From: Blastobasis lacticolella | Taxonomy: Eukaryota; Arthropoda; Insecta; Lepidoptera; Blastobasidae | Assembly: GCA_905147135.1 (NCBI GenBank) | Contig: LR990044.1 | Span: 4,406,122 to 4,470,121 of the forward strand | Reading direction: 5' to 3' | DNA: 64,000 nucleotides | Shown: piece by piece, positions 1-8,242 of the stretch | How the letters are laid out: the number at the start of each line of letters is the position of its first letter | Numbering within the stretch: the stretch's first letter is position 1 | Program-made: the position numbers and the translations under genes | Notes under the pieces: generated by a model | Told to the model about the DNA's origin: nothing | What the model saw: only the letters and a program-made list of their open reading frames with translations | The model's database searches: none

Positions 1-692
1 CTTAATAAAGATATAAAAATTTAACGTTTATTAAAACAGAAAACCTAAAAATGTTACATAAACCTACCATATCAATCACATGAGTACAATGGCAAATGGT
101 AATCATGCGCATGGCGGCGATGCGAAAAACGCTACACTACACAACAATGTGGTGGCACATAATAAAAGAAATTCAAAGTGATGCATACTTATGTAGGAGT
201 ATTATTGTTTGTTACTTTGAAATTGATTCTTGAGATTTAGGTATCTACTGTTTTTTGTGGGTATGTTTTTGTCGTAGGCCATGCCCTATAATGACTGATT
301 TGGTTAAGATAGTCTGTAGTATTTTTGTATGTTCTTGTATGTTTTTATATGTTCGACTATGTAGATTACGTCTCGTATACAATAAAAAAACAACATACTA
401 TTTATAATAGCGTATCTAGTATTTCATTTCTAAATTATATTTTTAATAACATGGGTCCTGGACAAGACTAGTAAGTTTTGCCAGTTTTTGGCATGTATTG
501 AATTAGGAGCTGGTGTAGCTCTTCGGAGATACTCCAAGGCGACTAGTCTTCAAGATTAGAGTCGTATGTGCGTATCGTAATATAAAGGGGCCGAAGGAAC
601 AAAAAAATCTCGCAGCTCATCACCACGCGCAAACAAAAAACACACAAGGTACATGTTGTGTATTTGATTTCTGAAGTTTACTAGCCTTTGAA
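1..692. other. Non-coding AT-rich stretch, nothing recognised
   Basis: No open frame with recognisable content, no tRNA and no clear transposon end was found. The sequence is AT-rich with short homopolymers. If the possible exon at 699-787 on the minus strand is real, this stretch would hold its 3' UTR. Confidence 0.4.
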
Positions 693-698
693 ATAGCA

Positions 699-787
699 CT
701 AGGTGGCGACGACGTCGCTAAGTAACTCGGCAAGCGCCGTTTCGTCGAGGTCATTGAGGTCTACTAACGAACCCAGAAAAAGAAACC
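699..787 (-). CDS. Possible terminal exon, minus strand (unrecognised)
   Basis: Read on the minus strand, a TATTAG acceptor-like site at about 788-793 is followed by an open frame that ends at a TAG (699-701). The frame encodes a leucine- and acid-rich tail, including VDLNDLDETALAELLSDVV. The codon content looks protein-like against its AT-rich surroundings. No upstream exon was identified and no family recognised, so it could be a chance frame or an old transposon remnant. Confidence 0.2.
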
Positions 788-1632
788 CTAATACATTTAT
801 TATTTAAATTATTTATTAAAAATATATATTTACTTAGGTATATTAAAATCATAAATAAAATAATTAATGATAATAAAAAAGATATCTAAAAGGAAGCTGA
901 AAATGCATTCAAGTGAAAAAAAAGCGTTCGCTTGCCCAAAGTACATTAACTCTTTCGACGATATAGACTAATTAGCTTCTTTGTTTATTAGTTAATTGGT
1001 AGAAGAAAATATTGTATCGATCAATAAGAATGAAAATGGAATATGAAATTTAAATGAAATAAAATTTGTAACATATTTGTATTATTTTCCCTAACATCCA
1101 ACATAACTATTGTTAGTTTAATTTTCATTATAATGTTAGAGCACAACCGGAACATTAACGCCAAGATCATTATTTGTTTTTCTCAGTGAACACCCTACAA
1201 CACTTTGCTGCGAAATCAGACTTGTACTTGGTTATTTTCAGGTGATTGGGCCTTGATTCAGGACAAAATCCACGCCTGATTCTGTCATATAGAGGATCAA
1301 CAGAAATTATTTGGGCGGAAATTATGAAGAACAGACGAACGGAACTCATGTTCATAAATGGCAATTTAGAAGCTGATTTTGATATTGTGAGTAAGACCTC
1401 CACGCCCTTAAAAGTGTAGGACTGGAGCAATCCCTTTCGTATTTGCCCGTTTGGAGCGCGCCAATATTTTCAGAATCGCATGGAACGGATTTGCGGATGG
1501 CACGCAGTGTAAACTTGCACCCGTGTTAATTGTGCAATTTGTGACCAATTAATTAATTAAATTTTCAACCTTTCAATTGATTTCTGTTGTATACATACTT
1601 ACTTAACACTGCTGCGGGCTATGTTAACCATA
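788..1632. other. Intergenic, no gene seen
   Basis: AT-rich DNA. A minus-strand open frame at about 1170-1430 shows no recognisable domain, and I do not support it as a gene. Confidence 0.35.
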
Positions 1633-2731
1633 ATGGCAGCAGAAATTTTTACACGAACCATAGACAAGCTTCCACTAGAAATCATCGCAGTGATTTTGGT
1701 GTTTTGCGACGTACTAGTCTAGACTATTGAATAAGAGTTTTGGAAGCGACAGTGCAGGAATGATTACCCAAAAGTATATAAACACTGCCACGATATATCC
1801 CGTACAACTTTTAGAGATCTCATTTTTTCCCTGTCTACGTGATCGCGCGTGCAACATACCACTCACAAGGTCAGTTCAATCGAAGGAAGAAAGAACCACC
1901 AGTTTGAGATCTTGGACAATTGTGTAGTCGCGTGCCTGTATCAGAGGAACAGAGACTCATACTACAAGTTCATAACGTGGACCGAGCTAGCGACACTGAC
2001 CGTGCTGGACAATTTCTATGTCTACGCGGAAAATAAACATATGATTATTTTAGACCACTCTAAGCCTATCAGAGATCTGTGGTTGATCCCAAAGAGGACC
2101 ACGTCAAAGGACTTCAGGGTATTCTCCATTTTCACATTAAAGTGGAGCTATGTGAAGCTATTCAGTGGCAACTGATAGGTGACTCGCTCTTTTACATAAC
2201 AACAAAGGAGAAGATAGTCTGTTTAAAATTACGGGACGTGGGCGAAAAAATATACTGGGACAATTCTGAAGAAGCAGTGTCTTTGACCCCAAGACTTCAG
2301 GGCGCCTGGGAGATCGGTTTAAATGTACGAGTACCTTGATCTATTTAATACTTACTTACTTGCTACTAGCGAGGACCTGTAATTGGCTTATTGATTCTAA
2401 TATATTATGTATTATGTTTTATATAGCTGTTGGTACTCCAATAAATAAATAAATAAATACAAATTAGACCTGGATATCGAGCGTCGATGCTTGTAAATTA
2501 ACGATCCTGTATAAAGAAATGCTTCACAGTATTCCGTACAGAACACTTAGACACTATACAGATACATTCGTCAAGAGACAATTTCAGCGCGTCTATGTGT
2601 ACAATGACAATATGATAATGGTCGTGGCGGTCATTAACGTCGACACCAGATTCCTCATTCTTTTCTATAAAATGAGAGATTATCTTGTAAAAAAAAAGAC
2701 ATGTTGGAACTACGTTCTACAAATGTTTTGA
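1633..2731 (+). pseudogene. F-box protein pseudogene, interrupted by a LINE tail
   Basis: From the ATG at 1633 the frame reads an F-box-like start with LPLEIIAVILVFCDVL (about residues 10-25), then a TAG. In a neighbouring frame the F-box continues with FWKRQCRNDYPKVY, the usual second half of the domain. A TGA follows, then an open stretch with YKFITWTELATLTVLDNFY, then another frame (2079-2339) with QWQLIGDSLFYITTKEKIVC. After a 125-bp retrotransposon tail (2341-2465) a compatible frame resumes (2519-2731) with FQRVYVYNDNMIMVVAV. F-box proteins are substrate adaptors of SCF ubiquitin ligases (family knowledge). At least two stops and one frameshift make this copy dead. The domain after the F-box is not identified. 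Confidence 0.5.
2341..2465 (+). mobile_element. 5'-truncated LINE 3' tail
   Basis: The segment contains CCTGTAATTGGC, then TGTTGGT, and ends in AATAAATAAATAAATA. The same order of words is found at the 3' end of LINE-I (about 48610-48708), so this is a short 5'-truncated copy of a related LINE. It lies between two parts of the F-box relic. Target-site duplications are not clear. Confidence 0.6.
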
Positions 2732-2797
2732 TTTGAATCGAATTTAGATTACGAGTATTCCTTTTGGGGTAATAGGTGTCTAAACCTGCATGTATCA

Positions 2798-2950
2798 GGA
2801 AAGAGGTCCTGCGGAAGACCAAAAAAGCGATTGATTGACATCGCCGAGCCGAACGCGAAAGCCAACGGCCTACGACGTGAGGATGCTGAGGATCGGGCAA
2901 AATGGAGAAAGCATAGCAGGAAAGTGGATCCTAGCAGTTGCCGGGATTGA
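2798..2950 (+). mobile_element. RTE-type LINE C-terminal remnant
   Basis: A 50-codon open frame reads CGRPKKRLIDIAEPNAKANG and then LRREDAEDRAKWRKHSRKVD before a TGA. The minus-strand element at 62189-62431 has GRPKKRWLDVVKSDMRANGL and MKDAEDRAKWTRYSRKADPG at the same places. This is the conserved C-terminal end of an endonuclease-RT polyprotein of RTE-like LINEs. Only the last part of the ORF is left. Confidence 0.65.
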
Positions 2951-3230
2951 CCGGGATGTAATCTCTCGTTTCCTAAATACAAAATTGGAAAAGGCAATAT
3001 TGGTTTTAATAACTAAAATATTACGGTCATTGGGTTATATATCTGGATTCTTACCTCTATAACTTGTTTTTTTTTTATGGAACGGGCTCATAGACGTTCC
3101 AATACCATTTTACTTCATATTAGAGGGTAAACTCATCATTTTTCGTTTTATTTTTACATTAAATTTAAAAAGCTCCATAAATTCGTTGCTGCTGCTTCTC
3201 GTACAAATCATCTCCGCTTCCAAGTTAAAA

Positions 3231-3887
3231 ATGGAATGGCCATTGAATCTCACGAAGAAGTACAAGACAGTGATGCCAGAGTATTTTTCCAACCATGCCT
3301 GGTATCAGCACGGGCTGGCGCAGCACACGCCGCAAGGCCCGTTCTATCTTCCGTTGCCGATGGGCTCGCCGCGGTCGGTAGTCAGCGCCGGGTCCTCACT
3401 GTCGGGTCATAGTGTGGGTCGGTATATGCCGTACCCCATACTGCATCCGCCGGTATTGCATTACCTGCAGCCGCAGCCATCTACGTTACCGCACGGGCTG
3501 CCGATATTCACGCCGCAAGCCCCACTCCATCTTCCGCAGCCAGCTACGCCACCGGAGTCGCCGGAGCAGTTGAACAAGGTTGACAATGACCCGGAATATA
3601 AAACGTTGGAAGAAACTGCGATGACTGCGATCCGGGAGCGGAATGGAGGCCACGTGGTTGCAAGCAATCCGCGAATGTGCAGCGTAGTGAGTTCCGCCCG
3701 CAAGCAGGTTGAGGCCCATAGACAACAGCGGGACTAGAACAATCAGGCCGCTAAAGAGAGCCGGAGCAAGAGGAAGGAGCGAGAGATAAAACTCGAGCTC
3801 AAGTTCCTCAAGCAGAAAATAGGGAGGCTTGAGGTTGAACAGCGCGACAGAACATGTGTCAGTTGCCACCAGCGGCTGTATTTATAA
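3231..3887 (+). pseudogene. bZIP transcription factor copy (PAR/E4BP4/giant type) with in-frame stop
   Basis: An intronless frame starts at ATG 3231 (A-rich context). It encodes 168 residues: MEWPLNLTKK (PLNLT resembles a CtBP-binding motif), then a proline-rich middle (MPYPILHPPVLHYLQPQPS). It meets TAG at 3735-3737 after QRRD-like HRQQRD. The same frame continues immediately with NNQAAKESRSKRKEREIKLE and FLKQKIGRLEVEQ, ending at TAA 3885-3887. NNxAAKxSR is the basic-region signature of PAR/E4BP4/giant bZIPs, with a weak leucine zipper after it. The TAG sits where related proteins have a basic residue, one substitution from AAG (inference). The result is a bZIP protein lacking its DNA-binding domain unless the stop is read through. 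No introns: probably a retrocopy. Confidence 0.6.
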
Positions 3888-5983
3888 GACCTTTATAAAG
3901 TAAATAGTGTGTATTTTATCTAGAAATATTTTTAGTATAGTTTTATTTTATTTAGGGCCGATTTTTCAATACTCAGATAAAGTTTATCTGCCCGATAAAG
4001 TAATACACTGCCAAATTAAAACAAACTATAATCCTTTACAATTATGAAGTAATTATACAATTTTATTTTAGTTGCATATTAACTTATCAGACTGATATGT
4101 TTTATCTGAGTTAAAACAAATTAAGTTAAATCAAAGCAGGTCTAATAATTTAATGAGTTAGTAGATCAAATTATTTTCCATCAAAGTTTTATAAACTCTT
4201 TCTATAAAATCTTTAATTTATCGGTTTAATTTGTATATTTTAATTGTGAGATTTTGCCTTAATAGACAGGGATAAGCCCAATGACATGTAAGTAGTGATA
4301 GTTGGGTGCGAGAGACAATTGTTTCCGAAGTGAGACTACCCAAGTCCGGGCGAAGTGGTAAAGTAAAAGTAGGAAAGCGGACCAGGGGGCAGAAGCCGGG
4401 AATGGGCGCTTGGATGAAGTTAAATACGATTAGTCCATGTGTTATTTAATAAATTTTAAGTTTGAAATGCAGGTGTATCGTTTGCGTTTGTATTTCGGGA
4501 TAGTCTACTTACCTACCACAGCCGTATAAGTCCTACTCACTAGATAATTTATTTTAATTTTAATTCTTACATATATAATAAAATTGTTTATATTGTGTAC
4601 CTACATAATGTTTCTGACCGAGAATATTCTAAATACCTTAATATATTTTGAACAAAAATATCCACATGTTTATTTTTCTTAGGTTTATATGCTTTATGAT
4701 GGGAGAGGACTATGGCTTTGCCAATAGAGGGGCTTCGCCTACTTGCTGCCAGAGCAACATATTTTACTGGGCCGCTCGTTGCACAACGCTCTAGTAATAA
4801 GTTCCCCTATATTGCAAACATACCGTAACGGCTTATAATCCGCGTTATGAAAGAAGAGACTTGTCAAATGGCAGTAGAGGGGATTTCGCGCAGGTAATCA
4901 AAATATAGGTAGGTAGGTAGGTAGTTGTCGCCTACTGATGCAACTTGATCCCTGTAATTATTGTCTAATTAATATTTTTGTACAAAGTACTAAAGCACAT
5001 ACCTAACGAAAGTTCGCGAGTTTATAGATGCATAGCTACTCACCTCCTATATTTAGGTAGATTGTCGCTGGTGGTAACCCCACGAACCCCACGAATTTGG
5101 CTGTGGACGTATTCGCCTGCGTATTGGAGTGTTGTGTTTGTTTTGCCTACCTATACACTTATTAAACACAAAACACGCAATTTTAAACTGCACAGCGTTC
5201 ACATTATCTAGTGAACCACATTTATCCACTCACTAGGTCCAGTTTACCGGCTCTCTTCGCTTGACAATTAGTGGAAGCGAAGTAAAAGACAAAAACATTG
5301 ACCTCAGACAGCACTAACACATACTGCACAGAAATAACAATATCGCATCAATACAAGACACATGGCACATTATTTCTCTGCGGTAGGTGCATGCGTCCGC
5401 CGTTTTGCAGATTTGCTTTAGGTACAGAGTAGGTGCTAAACAGATACCTACCTCTTTTTTCACTCTTCATTCTAAGACCTCTCATCTAACTTTAACTTTA
5501 ATTTATTATATAACGCCTGCCTTTCCCCTGTTTATCTTTTCCGCTTTGTATTTGTCTTATTTTACTTTTTCCATTTTTTTATGCCATTTACGTTGTAATG
5601 GTTGGGTAGTTTGACATACCCAGCTGGCTAGCGTGGTACTTAGGTGTAGACCGATAAGTGATAGGTGATTGACTGATTACAGATACCTAATATTTGTAGG
5701 TATTACTAGTTGTTAGCAGAATATTTCAATTGTAATCTCTTAATAGCAGGGGCTCGTAAATTGGATTTACCATACCTCTTAAAACTGCTTGCATAATTGT
5801 CTGCTCATAGATAGATATTAAATAGGGGATTGCCCAGCTAAATTAGCAAACTGTATTGCTGTTTGTTAACTATAGTTCGTAGGTACTAAGTCATTGATTG
5901 ACCACATTAATATCAGTTAAATAAGTGAAATAATATAGATTATTTTTTAATGTTAAGTAAGTAGATAGTTGGTAATAACTGCT
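3888..5983. other. Intergenic region with decayed repeats
   Basis: No gene is supported. At 3953-3990 lies GGGCCGATTTTTCAATACTC followed by GATAA words, resembling the end of a palindromic MITE common in moths; the partner end near 4100 is degenerate. A (TAGG)n microsatellite lies at 4907-4924. The rest is AT-rich and unassigned. Confidence 0.35.
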
Positions 5984-6190
5984 TGACTGGAGCCTTCTCC
6001 ACAACAGTGGAGGGCTTTGCCATAATTATATTATATTTTGTTAAGTATATAGCTAAATTAGCAGTGTATTGTTTGTTTGCCATTTCATAGGTATAATTTA
6101 ACTTATTGACTTGAGCTTCCTTCAAATCAGTGGAGGGCTTTGCCATAATATATAATATTTTGTTAAGTGGAGAACTAAATTAGCAGTTTA
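5984..6190 (+). repeat. Two imperfect ~123-bp tandem units upstream of LINE-A
   Basis: Units start at 5984 and 6107. Both carry a TGACTGGAG/TGACTTGAG start, then CAGTGGAGGGCTTTGCCATA, then ATATTTTGTTAAGT, then CTAAATTAGCAGT. The spacing is 123 bp. They lie directly upstream of the LINE-A ORF1 and may be part of its 5' UTR promoter (inference). On the minus strand they encode a repeated MAKPST peptide, probably a by-product. Confidence 0.55.
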
Positions 6191-6423
6191 TAGTACGTAT
6201 TAGAAAGTAATAAATATATATTTAAATATTTTTTTGGGGTTGTTTGACTATTGACAAGGTTAAATAATATAGTATATTATTTATATATTTACAAACTATA
6301 GATTAGTTGGATTAACATTAAAGATAGCTTCACGTGTTCCTTCCTAATATTCGTGTTGGAATTTCTGCTGTCCCGGTTTGTTGTCAGTTTCAGGCCGCCC
6401 AGTGCCGACGAATACCTTCAAAT

Positions 6424-7737
6424 ATGGTGAAGACACGACGCGCTGCCTGCGAGGAGATCGAATGCAAGCTGCAGCTGGCGCTGGACGAGCTGAAATGCTC
6501 CAAAACTCTCTGCGATCAACTGTTGGAGGAACGCATAGACGCAGAACAGGAGATCCAAAGCATCATTGGCATTAACACTCAGTTACAGAGTGAGCTTGCA
6601 TCTATGCATAAGGAGTACTTGGAAGTAACCAGGGACAGAGACGAGATACGCAACGTACTCACAGAACAGCAGACCTGTCACAGGAATTACAAAAGTGCCT
6701 TGAGCAGAATCTCAGAACTGGAGCTAGCTCTGAGCGAGGCTCACAATATCATAACAAAATATGAGCAGCGACAGTCTTGCGATTCACACCAAAAATCCCA
6801 GTGTCTTTATGATGAACTACCAGAACCAGAACATGATCACCAAGCAGTGTCTGAAAACACTTCTGACCTATGTAGTTCCTGGAATGAGACCACATCAATG
6901 GCATCTTTACTTAATATAAATATAATTAAACAATTAACGAAAAAGTTGCGAATTGATTTTGAAGATTGTAATTCTAAATTGGTACGTGCGCAACAAACTC
7001 ATACCACGGAGACACAAGAGATGAATAAAAAAATAAAAAAATTGCAAGTAGACTTAAAGATAGTAAATAGAAAATATAAAATAGCACAAAATGAAATCAT
7101 TACTTGGAGGGAAGCTACCTCTGAAATGGTCAAATTGTCGAATGAAAACACGGACATGATCGAACGACTGATGACTGCCAAAGAAGAGGAATGTGAGTGT
7201 GTCGCTTCGCAGCTTCAGCGCCCCGCGCCTCAGCCGCAAAACATTGTCGTCGCCCCCGAGGCGCACGCTGCGAGCACCGCGGCTCCTGTGGTGAACGTCG
7301 AGCTTGCGGGCGCCGAGTGTAAGGTGTTGGCCGCCCCGGCCGCCCCGGCCGTCGCGACCACCTCTGCCACCGCGGCCCACATCGTACCTGCGGTCGGCGG
7401 GCCCCACAAAGCCTCAGCCGCCCCGGCCTTCGCGGCCACCTCTTATGCCGCCGCTGCGAGGAGAACGACGCGCTCTACAGCCCACGCGGCCTATATCCAG
7501 CCCGCGGTCGACGAGCCATTCAAGACCACAGACGCACCGGCCATTGCGGCCACCTCCTATGCCACCATAGCAAGGAGATCGACGCGCTCTACGGCCCCCG
7601 CGGCCCACATCCAGCCCGCGGTCGTCAGGCCCCACAAGACCCCAGCCGCCCCGGCCGTCGTGGCGACAACGAGATTGGCGGGCACTACGGACACGGCAAA
7701 GAGTTCAATACGCATAATATATTATATTCATCCATAA
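6424..7737 (+). CDS. LINE-A ORF1, N-terminal part (coiled coil plus Ala-rich repeats)
   Basis: The ATG at 6424 opens a frame of 437 codons. Residues about 10-130 are strongly heptad-like (ECKLQLALDELKCSKTLCDQ; QIQS and ISELELALSEAHNI), a long coiled coil. A second coiled coil follows at about 185-245. From about residue 255 the protein turns Ala/Pro-rich, with repeats of ATSYAxxARRxTRSTAxAA. No zinc knuckle is visible. ORF1 proteins of such LINEs bind element RNA and form trimers or larger particles (family knowledge). The frame ends at 7735-7737, while an SGNH domain continues in another frame from about 7701, so a one-base shift probably split a longer ORF1. It precedes the endonuclease-RT ORF2. 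Confidence 0.7.
   Translation: MVKTRRAACEEIECKLQLALDELKCSKTLCDQLLEERIDAEQEIQSIIGINTQLQSELASMHKEYLEVTRDRDEIRNVLTEQQTCHRNYKSALSRISELELALSEAHNIITKYEQRQSCDSHQKSQCLYDELPEPEHDHQAVSENTSDLCSSWNETTSMASLLNINIIKQLTKKLRIDFEDCNSKLVRAQQTHTTETQEMNKKIKKLQVDLKIVNRKYKIAQNEIITWREATSEMVKLSNENTDMIERLMTAKEEECECVASQLQRPAPQPQNIVVAPEAHAASTAAPVVNVELAGAECKVLAAPAAPAVATTSATAAHIVPAVGGPHKASAAPAFAATSYAAAARRTTRSTAHAAYIQPAVDEPFKTTDAPAIAATSYATIARRSTRSTAPAAHIQPAVVRPHKTPAAPAVVATTRLAGTTDTAKSSIRIIYYIHP
7332..7660 (+). repeat. Coding minisatellite inside LINE-A ORF1
   Basis: Three GC-rich units begin with GCCGCCCCGGCC or GACGCACCGGCC. The last two are about 114 bp each and the first is shorter. Each encodes AP(A/x)xAATSYAxxARRxTRSTAxAAxIQPAV-like peptides. 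The GC content contrasts sharply with the AT-rich flanks. Confidence 0.7.
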
Positions 7738-8219
7738 TATATTCCGATTCACTTGGCAAAGGCATGGGCATATTAATAAGTAATGATGTCAATAAGTCTG
7801 TTTGTAATCATTGTTTCCCAAACCGATCATTTAATGAGATAATAAATGTAGCTAGTCAACAATGTAATGAAGACCGTACCAATATTATAGTAATGGTCGG
7901 AAATAGCATGGGAATAACTAGAAATGATATTGTAGAGAGTTTTCAAAAAATTCAGTCCCATAATTTTAATGAAATTACTTTGTGTGCTTTCCCATACACA
8001 AATAATGACCCTAAGTTAAATAGACGTATTCATAGACTGAATACATGTTTATATAATTTGACTCGTTATAGTAACGCATTTACATTGTTTGACATCAACA
8101 AATTTGTTGGCAATATTATTTGTACAAATGATACATTGTATCTCAAGGAAAAGGACAAAAGTATATTGCTACATTGTTACATTGTTATAATATTAATTGT
8201 TATAACAATATTAGCGTAA
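7701..8219 (+). CDS. LINE-A ORF1, SGNH (GDSL-like) esterase domain, frameshifted
   Basis: The open frame begins without an ATG, in a frame shifted by one base from the upstream part. It reads SSIIYSDSLGKGMGI (SDSLGKG is the Ser-nucleophile block), then NIIVMVGNSMGITRNDI (block III, GxN), then NAFTLFDINKFVGN and TLYLKEKDKSILL at the end. Esterase-like SGNH domains are known in ORF1 of CR1- and jockey-group LINEs (family knowledge). The C-terminal block normally carries the catalytic His in an LHL-like motif; here it reads LYL, so activity is doubtful (inference). The end runs into the start of ORF2. The first ATG in this frame is at 7764. Confidence 0.6.
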   Translation, partial: EFNTHNILYSSIIYSDSLGKGMGILISNDVNKSVCNHCFPNRSFNEIINVASQQCNEDRTNIIVMVGNSMGITRNDIVESFQKIQSHNFNEITLCAFPYTNNDPKLNRRIHRLNTCLYNLTRYSNAFTLFDINKFVGNIICTNDTLYLKEKDKSILLHCYIVIILIVITILA

Positions 8220-8242
8220 GTAGGATTGACCAGGGCTCCTGC

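Noticed and set aside
7054..7407. Gly/Arg-rich minus-strand frame opposite LINE-A ORF1
   Set aside because: It is the reverse of the alanine-rich GC minisatellite; composition explains it.
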